From positions 1-23,622 of IMG/VR virus record IMGVR_UViG_3300037119_006610: a stretch of DNA of 23,622 bases, one strand, 5' to 3'. The stretch is from a virus. A program made the translations under genes and the position numbers. Shown here one piece after another: positions 15,689 through 21,297 of the stretch; positions within the stretch are counted from its first letter, which is position 1; every line of letters starts with the position of its first letter. Below the pieces are notes generated by a model. That model searched no databases and was not told the origin of the DNA. It worked only from the letters and a program-made list of their open reading frames with translations.

Positions 15689-16354
15689 ATCGCTACGACC
15701 ACCACGCGCCTCGGGCTCCGCAAACCGGCGAGCGGTGACACCGTCAACGTCTCCACCGACCTCGGCGGCCCCTACGACAGCATCGACGCCGCGGTGGGCG
15801 CGACGAACGTCACCGCCGCCACCCGCCCCGGCTCGCCGTTCACCGGGCAGCACATCGTCGAGACCGACACGAACCGCACCTACGTGTACGACGGCGGGTG
15901 GCTGCTCATCGGGTCGATGGTCGCGGTGAAGACCACCGACAACACGGTCAACAACACCGCCACCCTCGCGAACGACGCGCAGCTCACCCTCCCCGCCGAA
16001 GCATCCACGACGTATGTGCTGGAGCTGTTCCTCGACTACTCCGCCGCCACCGCAGCCGACGTGAAGATCGGGTTGGTGGTGCCGGCGAGCGCGACGTGGA
16101 GCGTCGCCCCGAACGGGATGCTGACCGGCGTTGCCGCCACCAGCGGCAGCATCGAGACGGCGCCATCCGTGACCGCCGGCAACCTCCAATTCGGCGGGAA
16201 CGGCGCCGGGGTGCACCTCACCGCGAACCCCGTGGGCTGGCTCAAGACGGCGGGCACCGCCGGGAACGTCGTCGTGCAGTTCGCGCAGGCCACCGCCAAC
16301 GCCAGCAACGCGATCCTCTACACCGGCACCTGGATCAGGCTCACTAGGATCTGA
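15689..16354 (+). CDS. Minor tail/fibre protein with apparent ATC start codon
   Basis: 221 aa if started at ATC 15689. The first canonical start in frame is GTG 15794, but the 35 codons before it read TTTRLGLRKPASGDTVNVST and then DLGGPYDSID, which matches the usual N-terminus (MATTTRLGLR-P...) of actinophage minor tail proteins. An in-frame TGA at 15680-15682 blocks any start further upstream, and GAGGGGG stands 9 nt before the ATC. The middle has FTGQHIVETDTNRTYVYDGG, a motif of this family, and the rest is a beta-rich Thr/Ala/Asn domain that ends GTWIRLTRI. It probably attaches to or accompanies the hub/fibre. A G-to-C change or sequencing error in an original ATG would explain the odd start equally well. 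Confidence 0.75.
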   Translation: MATTTTRLGLRKPASGDTVNVSTDLGGPYDSIDAAVGATNVTAATRPGSPFTGQHIVETDTNRTYVYDGGWLLIGSMVAVKTTDNTVNNTATLANDAQLTLPAEASTTYVLELFLDYSAATAADVKIGLVVPASATWSVAPNGMLTGVAATSGSIETAPSVTAGNLQFGGNGAGVHLTANPVGWLKTAGTAGNVVVQFAQATANASNAILYTGTWIRLTRI

Positions 16355-16358
16355 CCCC

Positions 16359-16469
16359 GTGCGGCTCCTGACGGCGCTGTTCCTGCTGCTGTTCCTCACC
16401 GTCCCCCCGGCCGGCGGGGAGCCCGAGCAGCCGGGATGGACACCACCCGCCCAGTGCCAGCGCTGCTGA
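16359..16469 (+). CDS. 36-aa secreted or membrane peptide with C-terminal CxxC
   Basis: GTG 16359 to TGA 16469, with AGGA 9 nt upstream inside the end of the preceding gene. The first ~19 residues are a signal-like hydrophobic stretch (LLTALFLLLFLTVPPAGG) followed by EPEQPGWTPPAQCQRC. There is no lipobox. It fits the tight spacing of the operon (4 nt after the upstream stop). Function unknown; a small lysis-associated or exclusion peptide is possible. Confidence 0.5.
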   Translation: MRLLTALFLLLFLTVPPAGGEPEQPGWTPPAQCQRC

Positions 16470-16542
16470 CCTTCGCATGGGATAGTGCCGCCATCCCCCC
16501 GCCGAGACCCGTGGGGTGAGGGCTGCGAGGAGCACCACATCT

Positions 16543-16716
16543 GTGAGCGTCGACGTGTTGATCTGGAGCCGGGAGACCGGCGCGATGTGCGCCTGCGGGC
16601 ACCCGGTGCGGGACCACACGCGGCGATGGTTCCCGCCGTTCGATCAGTGCGTCGACGGCTGCCCCTGCCAGCTGGTGCGCGACCCGACGCTCCTCGCGGC
16701 GGGCGACGCTGAGTAG
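16543..16716 (+). CDS. 57-aa zinc knuckle-like protein
   Basis: The start chosen is GTG 16543 because GAGGAG lies 10 nt upstream; a GTG at 16516 is in frame but lacks a ribosome binding site. The protein holds CACGHPVRDHTRRWFPPFD followed by CVDGCPCQLV, giving at least five Cys and two His in 30 residues, which suggests a single bound zinc. Comparable CGHP...H...C short proteins occur in actinomycetes and their phages, mostly unannotated. Role unknown. The 73-nt gap before it (16470-16542) shows no further feature. Confidence 0.6.
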   Translation: MSVDVLIWSRETGAMCACGHPVRDHTRRWFPPFDQCVDGCPCQLVRDPTLLAAGDAE

Positions 16717-16783
16717 GGACACGCTCCTCGACCTCGCCCCGCGAGACCCCGCGCTGCGCCCCCCCACGCGACGTAGGAGGGCT

Positions 16784-17188
16784 GTGCGGACTGAGCGGCA
16801 GCGCCGCTACCTCCACCGGGTCGCGCTCCTGACGTTCGCTGTGGGCGCCGCGCCGGGGGTGCTGGTGGGCACGGTCCTCGGGTTGGAGAACCTCCGCGCG
16901 GCGTGGCCCGCCGACCCCGTCCCCCGCCCGCCCCCCATCACGGTCACCGCCCCGACGACGGCCGCGCTTGAGCGCGACCCGGCCGCGCTTGAGCGCGGTC
17001 CGACGCTCACACTGCGAGCAACACCCACTGCGGCGCGGACGACCACCCCGAAGCCGGTCGCGCCGCCTCCCGCTGCGGTGCCCCGCCGTAGCTCGGCTCC
17101 GCCTGCCCCGACGGCGCCGAGCACGGCGGCCCCACCCTCGGCTCCGCCGGTCTCGAGCGCTGCTCCGCCGAGCAGCCAACCGGGCTAA
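16784..17188 (+). CDS. Membrane-anchored Pro/Ala/Thr-rich protein
   Basis: 134 aa from GTG 16784 with TAGGAGGG just upstream. A short basic start (RTERQRRYLHR) leads into one hydrophobic helix at ~12-33 (VALLTFAVGAAPGVLVGTVL). The rest is low-complexity Pro, Ala, Thr and Ser, likely extended and outside the membrane. Residues ~60-73 are an exact-length duplication (AALERDP, AALERGP) encoded by two 21-bp units at 16961 and 16982. Such a single anchor with an extended Pro-rich arm, next to lysis genes, could act like a spanin or cell-wall-spanning peptide in a Gram-positive context, but nothing proves that. Confidence 0.6.
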   Translation: MRTERQRRYLHRVALLTFAVGAAPGVLVGTVLGLENLRAAWPADPVPRPPPITVTAPTTAALERDPAALERGPTLTLRATPTAARTTTPKPVAPPPAAVPRRSSAPPAPTAPSTAAPPSAPPVSSAAPPSSQPG

Positions 17189-17194
17189 CCACCC

Positions 17195-17247
17195 TTGCGC
17201 GGCTTTGCGCGCAACGACCCCTTGCGCCGTTCGCCAGTTACGCGCAA
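17195..17247. repeat. Cluster of TTGCGC/GCGCAA motifs and a short hairpin in an 86-nt gap
   Basis: TTGCGC occurs at 17195, 17205 and 17222, and its complement GCGCAA at 17209 and 17242, all in non-coding sequence. The first pair forms a 7-bp stem (17195-17201 with 17208-17214) around the loop GCTTTG. The stretch from 17232 to 17252 is AT-richer than its surroundings. It may be an operator, an internal promoter region or a weak attenuator. Confidence 0.4.
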
Positions 17248-17274
17248 TTTACGCACCCCCGGGAGGCCGCCCTC

Positions 17275-17454
17275 GTGATCCGCCGCGCCGGTTACGTCAG
17301 CCCCACCGCCTCCCGCAGCGAGTACGACGCGACCGTCGAACGATTGCGCGCCAGCATCGGCGCCGCCGCCGACCCGGACGACATCGACGTCGTCAGCTGG
17401 GCGGATGAGGACGGCGGCATCCGCATCGAAGTCACCTGCTCGACCGTCGGCTGA
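17275..17454 (+). CDS. 59-aa acidic protein of unknown function
   Basis: GTG 17275 to TGA 17454, with GGGAGG 8 nt upstream. The product starts IRRAGYVSPTASRSEYDATV, has a helix with ERLRASIGAAADPDD and ends with strands (VVSWADEDGGIRIEVTC). The composition is normal coding composition with acidic turns and no low complexity, so I accept it as real although it is short. It precedes the 2-TM lysis-region gene by 21 nt. No family recognised. Confidence 0.6.
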   Translation: MIRRAGYVSPTASRSEYDATVERLRASIGAAADPDDIDVVSWADEDGGIRIEVTCSTVG

Positions 17455-17475
17455 GCGGGCTCGAACGGGGGGGTT

Positions 17476-17754
17476 GTGAAGACCGGTCAGACCGTCGCCA
17501 TCGTCGCCGCCATCGTCGTCGTCGTCCTCGCGCTCGCCGCGTTCGTCCTCGGCGTCCTCGCGCTCACCGACCCGAACGACCAACGCATCGACCACCTCGG
17601 GATCTCCACCCTCGCGGTGTTCAGCTCCACCGTCTTCGGGCTGCTCGCGTTCCTCAAAGCCAGCGCCGTGCAGAAAGACCTCCGCAACGGCGCCATCGAG
17701 GAAGCCGTCCGCCGGGCGCTGGCCGCCGACCGCGAGGGAAGGGACACGCCGTGA
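17476..17754 (+). CDS. Two-TM protein, accessory holin candidate
   Basis: 92 aa from GTG 17476, after an ACGGGGGGG tract. Two hydrophobic helices are obvious: residues ~7-30 (VAIVAAIVVVVLALAAFVLG) and ~43-63 (STLAVFSSTVFGLLAFLKAS). A charged C-terminal helix follows (QKDLRNGAIEEAVRRALAAD). Two TM helices, small size and a GTGA overlap with the endolysin start fit a class II holin or antiholin. Because an r1t-type holin lies on the other side of the endolysin, this one may be the antagonist or a partner in a two-component system; that is inference. Confidence 0.65.
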   Translation: MKTGQTVAIVAAIVVVVLALAAFVLGVLALTDPNDQRIDHLGISTLAVFSSTVFGLLAFLKASAVQKDLRNGAIEEAVRRALAADREGRDTP

Positions 17755-18638
17755 GGGTCACGTGGATGTTCGACGTCCTCCGCGCTGCGGGGGTGCCCGT
17801 CGCGCAGGCCCCCGGCTGGCAGGCGCGCGGGCACGGGGAGATGAGCGGCTGCACCGGCGTCCTCGGGCATCACACCGCCGGGCCGGCGCGCGGCAACACC
17901 CCGAGCTACGGCGTGGTCGTCAACGGCCGACCCGGGCTCCCCGGCCCGCTCGCGAACCTGTACCTCGGCCGCGACGGCGTGTGGGTGTGCGTCGCCGCCG
18001 GCCTCGCCTACCACGCCGGCCTCGGGTCGCTGAGCTGGGTGCCGAGCGGGCAGGGCAACAACTACCTCATCGGCATCGAGGCGGAGTCCTCCGGGGTGCT
18101 GCAGAACGGTCAGCCCGATTGGACGCCGGCGCAGCTCGATAGCTACCCCCGGGGCGTCGCCGCGCTCCTCGCGCACATCGGGAAGAACGCCGACCGCTTC
18201 GCCGGGCACAAGGAATACACCAGCCGCAAGCCGGACCCCGCGTTCTGGCCCGGCGGCATGACCGGGTTCCGCACGACGGTCGCGGAGCACCTCGCCGGGG
18301 GAGCGCCGGCAGCCGCCCCGAGGAAGACGACACACCTGGAGATGGTCGACATGTTGGTCGGGCAGGATCAGTCAGACGGGCGGCTCTACCTCATATCGGG
18401 GAACAGCGCCCTGGAGTTCCCGAAGGGCGGAGGCGACCCGAAGGGGAGAGGCCACGGCAACCTGTACGCCGACATCCTCCTCGACATGATGGATCAGGCG
18501 TTCCCGGACGGGCCGAAGGCGCAACTCGTCGCGCTCAACCACGACATCGTCACCCGCATCCCGCCGGCGTGGAGCTTCATCGACGGTTCGGCGCCGAGCA
18601 CAACGAAGACCGCGCCGGGTGAGCAGGCGGTCAAGTGA
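17751..18638 (+). CDS. Endolysin, N-acetylmuramoyl-L-alanine amidase (Amidase_2)
   Basis: 295 aa from GTG 17751. Residues ~10-180 are an Amidase_2/PGRP domain that cuts the bond between muramic acid and L-Ala of peptidoglycan. Expected zinc ligands are His40 in LGHHTAG, His153 in AGHKEY and Asp162 in SRKPDP. Further family marks are YGVVVNGRPGLPGPLANLYL, YHAGLGS and YLIGIEAESSG. Residues ~180-193 are an Ala/Pro linker. The C-terminal ~100 residues (MVDMLVGQDQSDGRLYLISG, then LYADILLDMMDQAFPDGP) are probably the wall-binding part, but I recognise no LysM, SH3 or PGB repeat. No signal peptide is seen, so release depends on the holin. Confidence 0.92.
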   Translation: MRVTWMFDVLRAAGVPVAQAPGWQARGHGEMSGCTGVLGHHTAGPARGNTPSYGVVVNGRPGLPGPLANLYLGRDGVWVCVAAGLAYHAGLGSLSWVPSGQGNNYLIGIEAESSGVLQNGQPDWTPAQLDSYPRGVAALLAHIGKNADRFAGHKEYTSRKPDPAFWPGGMTGFRTTVAEHLAGGAPAAAPRKTTHLEMVDMLVGQDQSDGRLYLISGNSALEFPKGGGDPKGRGHGNLYADILLDMMDQAFPDGPKAQLVALNHDIVTRIPPAWSFIDGSAPSTTKTAPGEQAVK

Positions 18639-18949
18639 TGTTGACCGCGGAGTTCTGGAAGAACGCCGCCGAGCGCGCCGTCAAGACGTTCGCGCAGGCG
18701 CTCCTCGCCATCCTCACCGTCGAGCTCGCCACGGGCACCCCGGCGACCGTCGACTGGAAGACGATCCTGCTGACCGCGGCCGGCGCGACGATCCTGTCGG
18801 TGCTCACCTCGGTCGCGGGGGTGGCGGTCGGCCCGAGCGGCTCCCCGTCGCTGGTCGTCGACACCAACGCGACAGCCGCGACCGTGCCGCTCGCCGAGCC
18901 CCCACCGGCCGCGCAACCGGAGCCGCCGAGCCCCGCGCCACGCCCCTAG
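18638..18949 (+). CDS. Holin, phage r1t type
   Basis: 103 aa from ATG 18638, one base overlapping the endolysin stop (TGATG); GTG at 18635 would add one residue. The start LTAEFWKNAAERAVKTFAQA, then the hydrophobic LLAILTVELATGTPATVDWK, then ILLTAAGATILSVLTSVAG and a GSPSLV turn match r1t-family holins (FWkdaaERaiKTfaQt ... DW ... SvLTSi ... GSPSLV). Two TM helices are at ~17-30 and ~43-63. The Pro/Ala-rich C-terminus is disordered. Holins open the membrane so the cytoplasmic amidase can reach the wall. Confidence 0.88.
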   Translation: MLTAEFWKNAAERAVKTFAQALLAILTVELATGTPATVDWKTILLTAAGATILSVLTSVAGVAVGPSGSPSLVVDTNATAATVPLAEPPPAAQPEPPSPAPRP

Positions 18950-18979
18950 AACGGTCCGCCCCCAGCGTCGCCCCACGGT

Positions 18980-19006
18980 TGGGTTCTCCCGCGCCGAGGG
19001 AACCCA
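18980..19006. other. Short inverted repeat after the holin gene
   Basis: TGGGTTC (18980-18986) pairs with GAACCCA (19000-19006) around a 13-nt loop. It is a modest hairpin that may help terminate plus-strand transcription just before the larger hairpin. Confidence 0.35.
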
Positions 19007-19019
19007 CGGGCGGCACACA

Positions 19020-19068
19020 AGAACGCCCCCGCACCCAGGCCCCCCGAGGCCGGGTGCGGGGGCGTTCT
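19020..19068. terminator. Bidirectional terminator between convergent blocks
   Basis: Arms of 17 bp pair perfectly (19020-19036 with 19052-19068; AGAACGCCCCCGCACCC and its complement), and GGCC/GGCC in the 15-nt loop can extend the stem past one bulged A. It lies between the holin stop (18949) and the stop of the convergent minus gene (19076). On the minus strand it is followed by TTGTGTG, on the plus strand by CCCGCG, so it is better placed to stop leftward transcription but can serve both. Confidence 0.8.
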
Positions 19069-19075
19069 CCCGCGT

Positions 19076-19450
19076 TCAGGGATAGATCGGCATGGTCGTC
19101 GCCTCGCCGAAGCCGGGCCGGTGCGCGAGCGGCTGCGCGAGGAGCAGCAGCGTCGGGTCGAGCGCGTGGATGAACCCGGGGTCGACGAGCGTCGTCCGCG
19201 TCGGCAAACCGACGGCGTGCTCCGGCGCCCACACGACGCACTCATGGTGCCCGGTGTGCAATTCCACGATCTGCCGCCGCGCCTCGCACTCCGCGAGGAC
19301 CCGCGCCGCGTCCCAGTTCGCGATGTGCAACGCCAGCGTCCACGCCTCGATCGGCCAGTCCAGGTCGACCGTTAGCGGCACCGCCGCGGCGACGGCGAGT
19401 CGCTTATCCTCCGCGATCTGTTCGAGCATCCACGCCGGCAGGTCCGTCAC
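19076..19450 (-). CDS. DUF6221-like protein
   Basis: 124 aa from GTG 19450 in a GTGA overlap with the upstream gene; the residues before it in frame are Arg/Pro-rich and not credible. Marks of the DUF6221 family of actinomycetes and their phages are present: an early MLEQIAEDKRLAVAAA helix, ALHIANWDAARVLAECEARR, then QIVELHTGH and the LLLLAQPLAHRPGF ending (family pattern HIARHDPARVL.EVEAKRRI ... LRLLALPYA.HP.Y). Function is unknown for the whole family. The usual central Cys pair is reduced to a single Cys here (HECVVW). Confidence 0.75.
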   Translation of the reverse strand: MTDLPAWMLEQIAEDKRLAVAAAVPLTVDLDWPIEAWTLALHIANWDAARVLAECEARRQIVELHTGHHECVVWAPEHAVGLPTRTTLVDPGFIHALDPTLLLLAQPLAHRPGFGEATTMPIYP

Positions 19451-19863
19451 GGCGTCGGCGCCTGGGTGAAGTCCGGGTGCTGCCCGGCGATGTGCCGCGC
19501 GAGGTTCGCGAAGTGCCGGTGACACCCATCGACCGGGCACGTCCCCGCCGCCGCGCGGTTGCGCTGCCGGGTCACGACCGCCCGCGTTGCGCGTAGGGAC
19601 CGCGCCGTCGACTCCAGCTGGTCCTGCGTCGCGCCGAGCGCCGCGTAGGCGTCGTCCCGGTGCTGCCGGAGTCGCTCTGCCGTCCGCCGCAGCCGCGCGT
19701 TCTCATTGTCGCTGTAGTGGATCTTGTGGCCGTTGACGCAGTAGAAGTCCTGGCCGTCCTGCTTGCGGTCGGCGATGCGGCTGCGCTCCATGCCGAACCA
19801 CACCCCGCAGTTCCCGCATTCGATGGCGTCGATGACCAGGGCGACCCGCACACTCGTCGTCAC
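19447..19863 (-). CDS. Protein with N-terminal zinc ribbon, coiled coil and C-terminal CCHH-like motif
   Basis: 138 aa from GTG 19863, with AGGGGA 6-8 nt upstream. Three parts are visible: an N-terminal CGNCGVWFGMERSR ... FYCVNGHKIHYSDNE zinc ribbon (~15-50); a basic helical middle (ENARLRRTAERLRQHRDDAY and onwards, ~52-100); and CPVDGCHRHFANLARHIAGQH, a finger-like motif (~108-130). This architecture recurs in actinophage genomes under names such as HNH-like or zinc finger protein. DNA or RNA binding is likely from the motifs but undemonstrated. It is coupled to the downstream gene by GTGA. Confidence 0.8.
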   Translation of the reverse strand: MTTSVRVALVIDAIECGNCGVWFGMERSRIADRKQDGQDFYCVNGHKIHYSDNENARLRRTAERLRQHRDDAYAALGATQDQLESTARSLRATRAVVTRQRNRAAAGTCPVDGCHRHFANLARHIAGQHPDFTQAPTP

Positions 19864-19887
19864 GATCCGTTCCCCTTTCCGTGGTGG

Positions 19888-19949
19888 GTGTCGGGGCTCC
19901 GCACCCCCGACGGGCGTGGGTTGGGTTGCAACCTGCGGAGCCCCGACAC
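19888..19949. promoter_or_regulatory. Perfect 16-bp inverted repeat between two minus-strand genes
   Basis: GTGTCGGGGCTCCGCA (19888-19903) is repeated as its exact complement at 19934-19949, around a 30-nt spacer that also holds the 10-bp palindrome GGTTGCAACC (19924-19933). It lies just downstream of the stop of the 78-aa gene (19960) and 25 nt upstream of the next start (19863). No T tract follows on the minus strand, so an attenuator, mRNA-stability hairpin or protein-binding dyad is as likely as a terminator. Confidence 0.6.
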
Positions 19950-19959
19950 GATCAGAATG

Positions 19960-20196
19960 TCACCCCTGCCACCCGCGCGAGCGGGCGAGCCGCAGCGCCT
20001 GCTTCGCCACCGGCCCCACCTGGCAGTCCATCGTCGGCGACTTGCAATAGTCGCACCGCCCGTCGACCTGCCGGTGGCGCTCCGCGATCGCCTGCGTCGC
20101 CTCCGGGTACTGCGTCATCAGCTCCAGCAGCTCAGCCTTCAACGCCCGGTCGCGGGCGCGGTCCTCCCGCTCCCGCTCCTCGCGGCCCGTGACCAT
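19960..20196 (-). CDS. 78-aa protein with CxxC motif
   Basis: ATG 20196, preceded by a GGGGCGG stretch that could serve as a weak ribosome binding site. A very charged N-terminal helix (REEREREDRARDRALKAELL) leads to LMTQYPEATQAIAERHRQVD and then GRCDYCKSPTMDCQVGPVAK, which holds three Cys and may bind metal or act as a knuckle. The C-terminus is basic. It is the first gene after the repeat array on the minus strand. No known family; likely a small nucleic-acid-binding or regulatory protein. Confidence 0.6.
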   Translation of the reverse strand: MVTGREEREREDRARDRALKAELLELMTQYPEATQAIAERHRQVDGRCDYCKSPTMDCQVGPVAKQALRLARSRGWQG

Positions 20197-20229
20197 CAGA
20201 TGCCGCCCCGGGGGCCGAAACCGGCCCTC

Positions 20230-20376
20230 AACCCGTCACCAGGTGACGGGCTCGGGCAACCCGTCACCCCCGTCTCCACCCGCCCTGACCTGCGCGGAGG
20301 GGTGGAGACGGGGTGGAGACGGGGTGGAGACGGGTTGCGGCCCGTGGAGACGGGCTGGTGACGGGTTAGTGACGGG
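20230..20376. repeat. Iteron-like array: GTGACGGG and GTGGAGACGGG motifs with a 19-bp palindrome
   Basis: The 181-nt gap 20197-20377 holds no gene but many copies of two related motifs. GTGACGGG occurs at 20243, 20358 and 20369 and inverted at 20232 and 20260. GTGGAGACGGG (the same octamer with GAG inserted) occurs at 20302, 20313, 20324 and 20344 and inverted at 20269; the first three are head-to-tail 11-bp units. The inverted and direct octamers at 20232-20250 form a perfect 19-bp palindrome, CCCGTCACCAGGTGACGGG. Direct repeats plus an operator-like dyad suggest a binding region for a replication, transfer or partition protein, or an operator for the following genes. Confidence 0.75.
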
Positions 20377-20377
20377 C

Positions 20378-20833
20378 TCATACCCGCCCCCCTCGGGCGA
20401 GCTTCCGACCCACTGAGCCGATGTCGCCGCTGTGTTTGCGGACCATCCGGCGGGCCTCGCGCCGCGCTTCGCTCATCGACATGCCCTCGCGCCGGCACGC
20501 CTTCCGCGCGAACTTCCGGTCGCTGGCCGCGCCCCGCGAACCCGTCGCCGCCTCACCGGCGAGGGACATCACGGCGTCGCTGCGGGCGTCCCGCGGGTAC
20601 ACCTCCGAGTAGCCGTTCGAGTCGTCGAGGAGGACCGCGCCGACGGACCGGCCGCCGAGCCGCCGGTTCACCACGAGGTGCGCCGCCTCATGCTTCGCGG
20701 ACCGTCGCCGCTCCCCGTTCGGGTTGCGGGTCGGCGGCGCGCTCCGCACGCTGCGGACGCTGCGCGAGCCCCCACCGCCGAACAGCTTCATCAGGATGAA
20801 CGCGCCGACGAGCGCGATGATCGCCTGGCTCAC
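20378..20833 (-). CDS. Membrane-anchored mini-protease of M41 (FtsH peptidase) type, no AAA domain
   Basis: 151 aa from GTG 20833 (GTGA overlap). Residues 3-18 form one TM helix (QAIIALVGAFILMKLF), followed by a Gly/Ser/Arg linker. From residue 45 the sequence follows the FtsH zinc peptidase: AKHEAAHLVV gives the HExxH motif (His48, Glu49, His52), then GYSEVYP, AVMSLAGEAATG, and GAASDRKFARKACRREGMS, where Asp105 lines up with the third zinc ligand of FtsH (pattern TGA.NDL..AT..AR.MV...GMS). The spacing from HExxH to Asp (57 residues) is shorter than in FtsH, and the AAA ATPase is absent. It likely cuts a membrane or small protein partner, perhaps aided by another ATPase. Motif-level call; activity unproven. 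Confidence 0.7.
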   Translation of the reverse strand: MSQAIIALVGAFILMKLFGGGGSRSVRSVRSAPPTRNPNGERRRSAKHEAAHLVVNRRLGGRSVGAVLLDDSNGYSEVYPRDARSDAVMSLAGEAATGSRGAASDRKFARKACRREGMSMSEARREARRMVRKHSGDIGSVGRKLARGGRV

Positions 20834-21063
20834 GAGAGGTCGTCCGTGAAGCGGGTCTTGCCACGGCTCACCCGGTAGCTCCCCCGCCACTCGCGGGCGC
20901 CCTCGACGACCCGGTCGACGCGCGACTGAGCCATGTCGGAGTCCACCCACCGGTCGTAGATTTCGTTCATCGCCGCCTGGTCGCCCTCGCGTTCGGCCTT
21001 GGCGTAGGTGTTGCGCAGGTTCGTCGTCAGCCCGCGCTGCGCCGCCCGGCTGAGCTTGCTCAT
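20830..21063 (-). CDS. 77-aa helical protein in the translocase operon
   Basis: ATG 21063, overlapping the upstream TAA by one base (TAATG), and ending in a GTGA overlap with the protease gene. The sequence is basic at the start (SKLSRAAQRGLTTNLRNTY), then acidic and helical (AEREGDQAAMNEIYDRWVDS, SRVDRVVEGAREW) and basic again (RVSRGKTRF). No Cys, no TM. Tight coupling to both neighbours suggests it works with them, possibly as an adaptor or substrate of the protease; that is inference. No family recognised. Confidence 0.65.
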   Translation of the reverse strand: MSKLSRAAQRGLTTNLRNTYAKAEREGDQAAMNEIYDRWVDSDMAQSRVDRVVEGAREWRGSYRVSRGKTRFTDDLS

Positions 21064-21278
21064 TAGTGCCCCCTCGGGCAGGACTCGCCCGGCGCGTAGC
21101 TGAACCCGCACGGCGACCCCCGGTGGTCGACGGGGCACTGCGTGCACTTGCACGGTGACTTCTCACACTTGACGCAGACCAGTTTGCTCGCGGGGATCTT
21201 CCCGCTCGCGTAGTCGTCGAAGTTCGGCGACCACTTCGCGCCGAGCGCCTTCATCGCCTTCTCAGCCCTACTCGCCAT
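21063..21278 (-). CDS. 71-aa Cys-rich mini-protein
   Basis: ATG 21278 is chosen over upstream codons because AGGAGGAGG lies about 10 nt before it. The N-terminal half is a basic helix plus a short turn (RAEKAMKALGAKWSPNFDDY). The C-terminal half packs seven Cys and two His into 37 residues: CVKCEKSPCKCTQCPVDHRG, then SPCGFSYAPGESCPRGH. Two structural zincs are plausible. It resembles no named zinc ribbon I can identify. The operon context suggests a nucleic-acid or translocase partner. Confidence 0.65.
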   Translation of the reverse strand: MASRAEKAMKALGAKWSPNFDDYASGKIPASKLVCVKCEKSPCKCTQCPVDHRGSPCGFSYAPGESCPRGH

Positions 21279-21297
21279 CAACCCGCTCCTCCTCCTG

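Noticed and set aside
15179-17179. 666-aa minus-strand open frame
   Set aside because: It crosses several plus-strand genes with good starts and ribosome binding sites and has shadow composition.
20301-20333. CRISPR-like repeat
   Set aside because: Units are only 11 bp and head to tail with no spacers, so this is an iteron-like array, not CRISPR.
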